Below are positions 5,209-6,645 of a stretch of DNA of 6,645 nucleotides, one piece after another. Each line of letters starts with the position of its first letter. The stretch's first letter is position 1. Origin of the DNA: 20-14-all-45-10 sp964435965 (GTDB taxonomy: Bacteria; Chloroflexota; Dehalococcoidia; GIF9; AB-539-J10); contig CAYTBB010000069.1 of the NCBI GenBank assembly GCA_964435965.1, positions 1 to 6,645 of the forward strand. The letters are read 5' to 3'. The translations under genes were made by a program, and so were the position numbers. Below the pieces are notes generated by a model that did not search any database, was not told where the DNA came from, and saw only the letters and a program-made list of their open reading frames with translations.

Positions 5209-6062
5209 ACAGAGTAGCTGTGGTCGCAGATAGCGTTGCCGCGCTGCCCCAAGAAGTGGTTGACAAATACAATATCCATATCATTCCTGTGCGGCTCACA
5301 ATTGAGGGCAAGGTCTATCAGGATACTGATAAAGACTTACCTCCAGAGATAGTTCAAAGGTTTCAGAAACTATCACAGATTGACACAACTCCTTGGCCTC
5401 CGGAATTCTATTTTCAGGAATATGAGAAACTGAGTCGCGAAGCAGATAACATAGTTCATGTTGTTTGTTTTTCTCAGTTTACCTCGACGATATCTTTAGC
5501 CAAGGCAGGAGCAAAGATGGCACGAGAAGCTATGCCTCATTTGAAAGTTGAAGTGTTTGATTCTGCAACAACCACTATGGCTCAAGGCTTTATCGCTCTA
5601 GCAGCGGCTCGGGCTGCTGCCAATGGCAAAGATACAAATGGGGTAGTTGAAGCTGCCAATGCCATTAAATCGAGGGTAAATTCGATTTTCGCCTTTGACA
5701 CCCTGAACTATTTAGCTAGAACGGGGCGCATTAATAAATTAGCTGCCTGGGCGAGCTCTTTGCTCAAAGTGAAGCCACTCGTTGGCCTTTCCCAGGGTGA
5801 GGTACACCCTCTTTCCTTGGTTAGAAGTTGGTCACAGGCTATTAGAAATATCATCAAGGCAATGCGTGGCAGTATCGAGTCTGAAAAGCCATTGCATGTG
5901 GCTATAATGAATGTCGAATGTCCCCACGAAGCAGAAGAGCTAGCAAATATGGTCAAAGAGCAATTTCAGCCCGCTGAACTTTACATAACACAATTCACCC
6001 CTGTTATGCAAATTGTCGCTGGTCCAGACATACTGGGCGTTGCTTTTTATTGTGGTGAGTGA
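5205..6062 (+). CDS. DegV family protein, putative fatty-acid-binding (FakB-like)
   Basis: DegV proteins bind a long-chain fatty acid in a pocket between two domains; FakB members present it to the kinase FakA. The 285-residue length is typical. The N-terminal VADSVAALP (7-15) matches the family start (V/I-x-D-S-x-x-D-L-P type). FAFDTLNYLARTGRINKL (162-179) and LLKVKPLV (186-193) match the conserved core, and GPDILGVAFY (273-282) matches the C-terminal block. Two ligand-region motifs depart from the common form: TTPWPP at 61-66 where T-S-Q-P-S/T is usual, and FTST at 92-95 where L-S-G-T is usual. Substrate is therefore not assignable. The start overlaps the ruvA stop as ATGA, and uvrB follows after 3 bases. 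No signal peptide or membrane segment is seen, so it is cytoplasmic. No fakA-like gene is in the window. Confidence 0.88.
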   Translation: MNRVAVVADSVAALPQEVVDKYNIHIIPVRLTIEGKVYQDTDKDLPPEIVQRFQKLSQIDTTPWPPEFYFQEYEKLSREADNIVHVVCFSQFTSTISLAKAGAKMAREAMPHLKVEVFDSATTTMAQGFIALAAARAAANGKDTNGVVEAANAIKSRVNSIFAFDTLNYLARTGRINKLAAWASSLLKVKPLVGLSQGEVHPLSLVRSWSQAIRNIIKAMRGSIESEKPLHVAIMNVECPHEAEELANMVKEQFQPAELYITQFTPVMQIVAGPDILGVAFYCGE

Positions 6063-6065
6063 AAC

Positions 6066-6645
6066 ATGCCTCAGTTTAAACTTACCTCTGATTTTCGTCT
6101 TACCGCTGATCAGCCACAGGCAGTAGATAAGCTGGTTAGTGGGCTGGAGAAAGGCTATCAGCAACAAACGCTGATTGGTGTCACTGGTAGCGGCAAGACC
6201 TTTACCATGGCTAACGTTATCGAGAGGGTGCAAAGGCCTACATTAGTTATTTGCCATAATAAAACCTTAGCCGCTCAGCTAGCCACGGAATTTAAGGAAT
6301 TCTTCCCCGATAGCCCTGTGGAGTATTTTGTTAGTTATTATGACTACTATCAGCCAGAGGCTTATATCCCCGGTACTGATACCTATATTGAGAAGGAAAC
6401 CGATATCAATGAGGAGATTGATAAGCTACGCCATGCAGCTACCAGAGCTCTCTTTGAGCGCCGGGATGTAATCATAGTGGCTTCGGTCTCCTGTATTTAT
6501 AGCTTGGGGCCACCTGAGGAATATCATGGCTTTGCAGTCACGGTAAAAAGAAATGGGAATTACAAGCGAGGTAAGCTGGTTCGCCGCCTTGTGGATATGC
6601 AATATGAGAGGAACGATTTTGAGCTCACCCGAGGCAAATTCCGTA
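6066..6645 (+). CDS. uvrB: UvrABC system protein B, N-terminal part (runs off the window)
   Basis: UvrB is the damage-verifying helicase of nucleotide excision repair; it takes over the lesion from UvrA and recruits UvrC. Only the first 193 codons of a protein normally near 660-690 residues are present, open to the last base of the window. The Walker A motif GVTGSGKT is at 38-45, HNKTLAAQLATEFKEFFP (64-81) is motif Ia, and YYDYYQPEAYIP at 91-102 is the beta-hairpin that inserts between DNA strands. IEKETDINEEIDKLRHAAT and VASVSCIYSLG (138-148) follow, as in all UvrBs. The start ATG has GGTGAG (6054-6059) six bases upstream, and the DegV stop is 3 bases before it. Catalytic motifs further on lie outside the window, so intactness cannot be judged. 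Confidence 0.96.
   Translation, partial: MPQFKLTSDFRLTADQPQAVDKLVSGLEKGYQQQTLIGVTGSGKTFTMANVIERVQRPTLVICHNKTLAAQLATEFKEFFPDSPVEYFVSYYDYYQPEAYIPGTDTYIEKETDINEEIDKLRHAATRALFERRDVIIVASVSCIYSLGPPEEYHGFAVTVKRNGNYKRGKLVRRLVDMQYERNDFELTRGKFR

Noticed and set aside
5940..6233. Bottom-strand 97-codon open frame across the degV-uvrB junction
   Set aside because: It is antisense to two well-supported genes, including conserved UvrB motifs, and resembles no family.

Overview
This window carries two divergent gene clusters that leave a 106-base intergenic region at about 3270-3375. The bottom strand holds argJ, argB and argD, an arginine/ornithine biosynthesis cluster. The top strand holds yebC, ruvC, ruvA, a DegV-family gene and the first 193 codons of uvrB, which runs off the right edge. 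Base composition is moderate, with no GC skew or codon shift that I can see between genes. Gene starts have ordinary Shine-Dalgarno signals or overlap the preceding stop. The organism is a bacterium. The protein sequences and the yebC-ruvC-ruvA order remind me most of Chloroflexota, class Dehalococcoidia, probably an uncultivated sediment or subsurface lineage. This is an impression from memory at roughly 50-60% confidence, not a search result.

Positions 1-127 are repetitive, non-coding DNA apart from the last codons of argD. Two different palindromes (1-18 and 20-43) face each other. They are followed by a dispersed-type repeat (about 60-127) whose right end supplies the last codons and the stop of argD. 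From 111 to 3269 the bottom-strand genes overlap each other: argJ and argB by 1 base, argB and argD by about 14 bases. Together they give acetyl recycling (ArgJ), N-acetylglutamate phosphorylation (ArgB) and N-acetylornithine formation (ArgD). argC, the step between ArgB and ArgD, is not in the window. The intergenic region has a plausible extended -10 promoter for argJ, overlapped by a perfect 6-bp dyad, and a plausible promoter for yebC.

From 3376 to the right edge the genes are spaced 1, -4, -4 and 3 bases apart, so they are almost certainly one transcript. It encodes a YebC-type factor, the Holliday-junction resolvase RuvC, the junction-binding protein RuvA, a putative fatty-acid-binding DegV protein, and the UvrB nucleotide-excision-repair helicase. 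ruvB does not follow ruvA; the DegV gene occupies that place.

Most of the window is ordinary housekeeping sequence, and I found no undescribed multi-gene system. The points most worth checking are the repeat that has taken over the end of argD, the pair of opposed palindromes beside it, a short ArgB (arginine-insensitive architecture) paired with ArgJ, the dyad over the argJ promoter, and the DegV protein with altered ligand-pocket motifs inside a DNA-repair operon.
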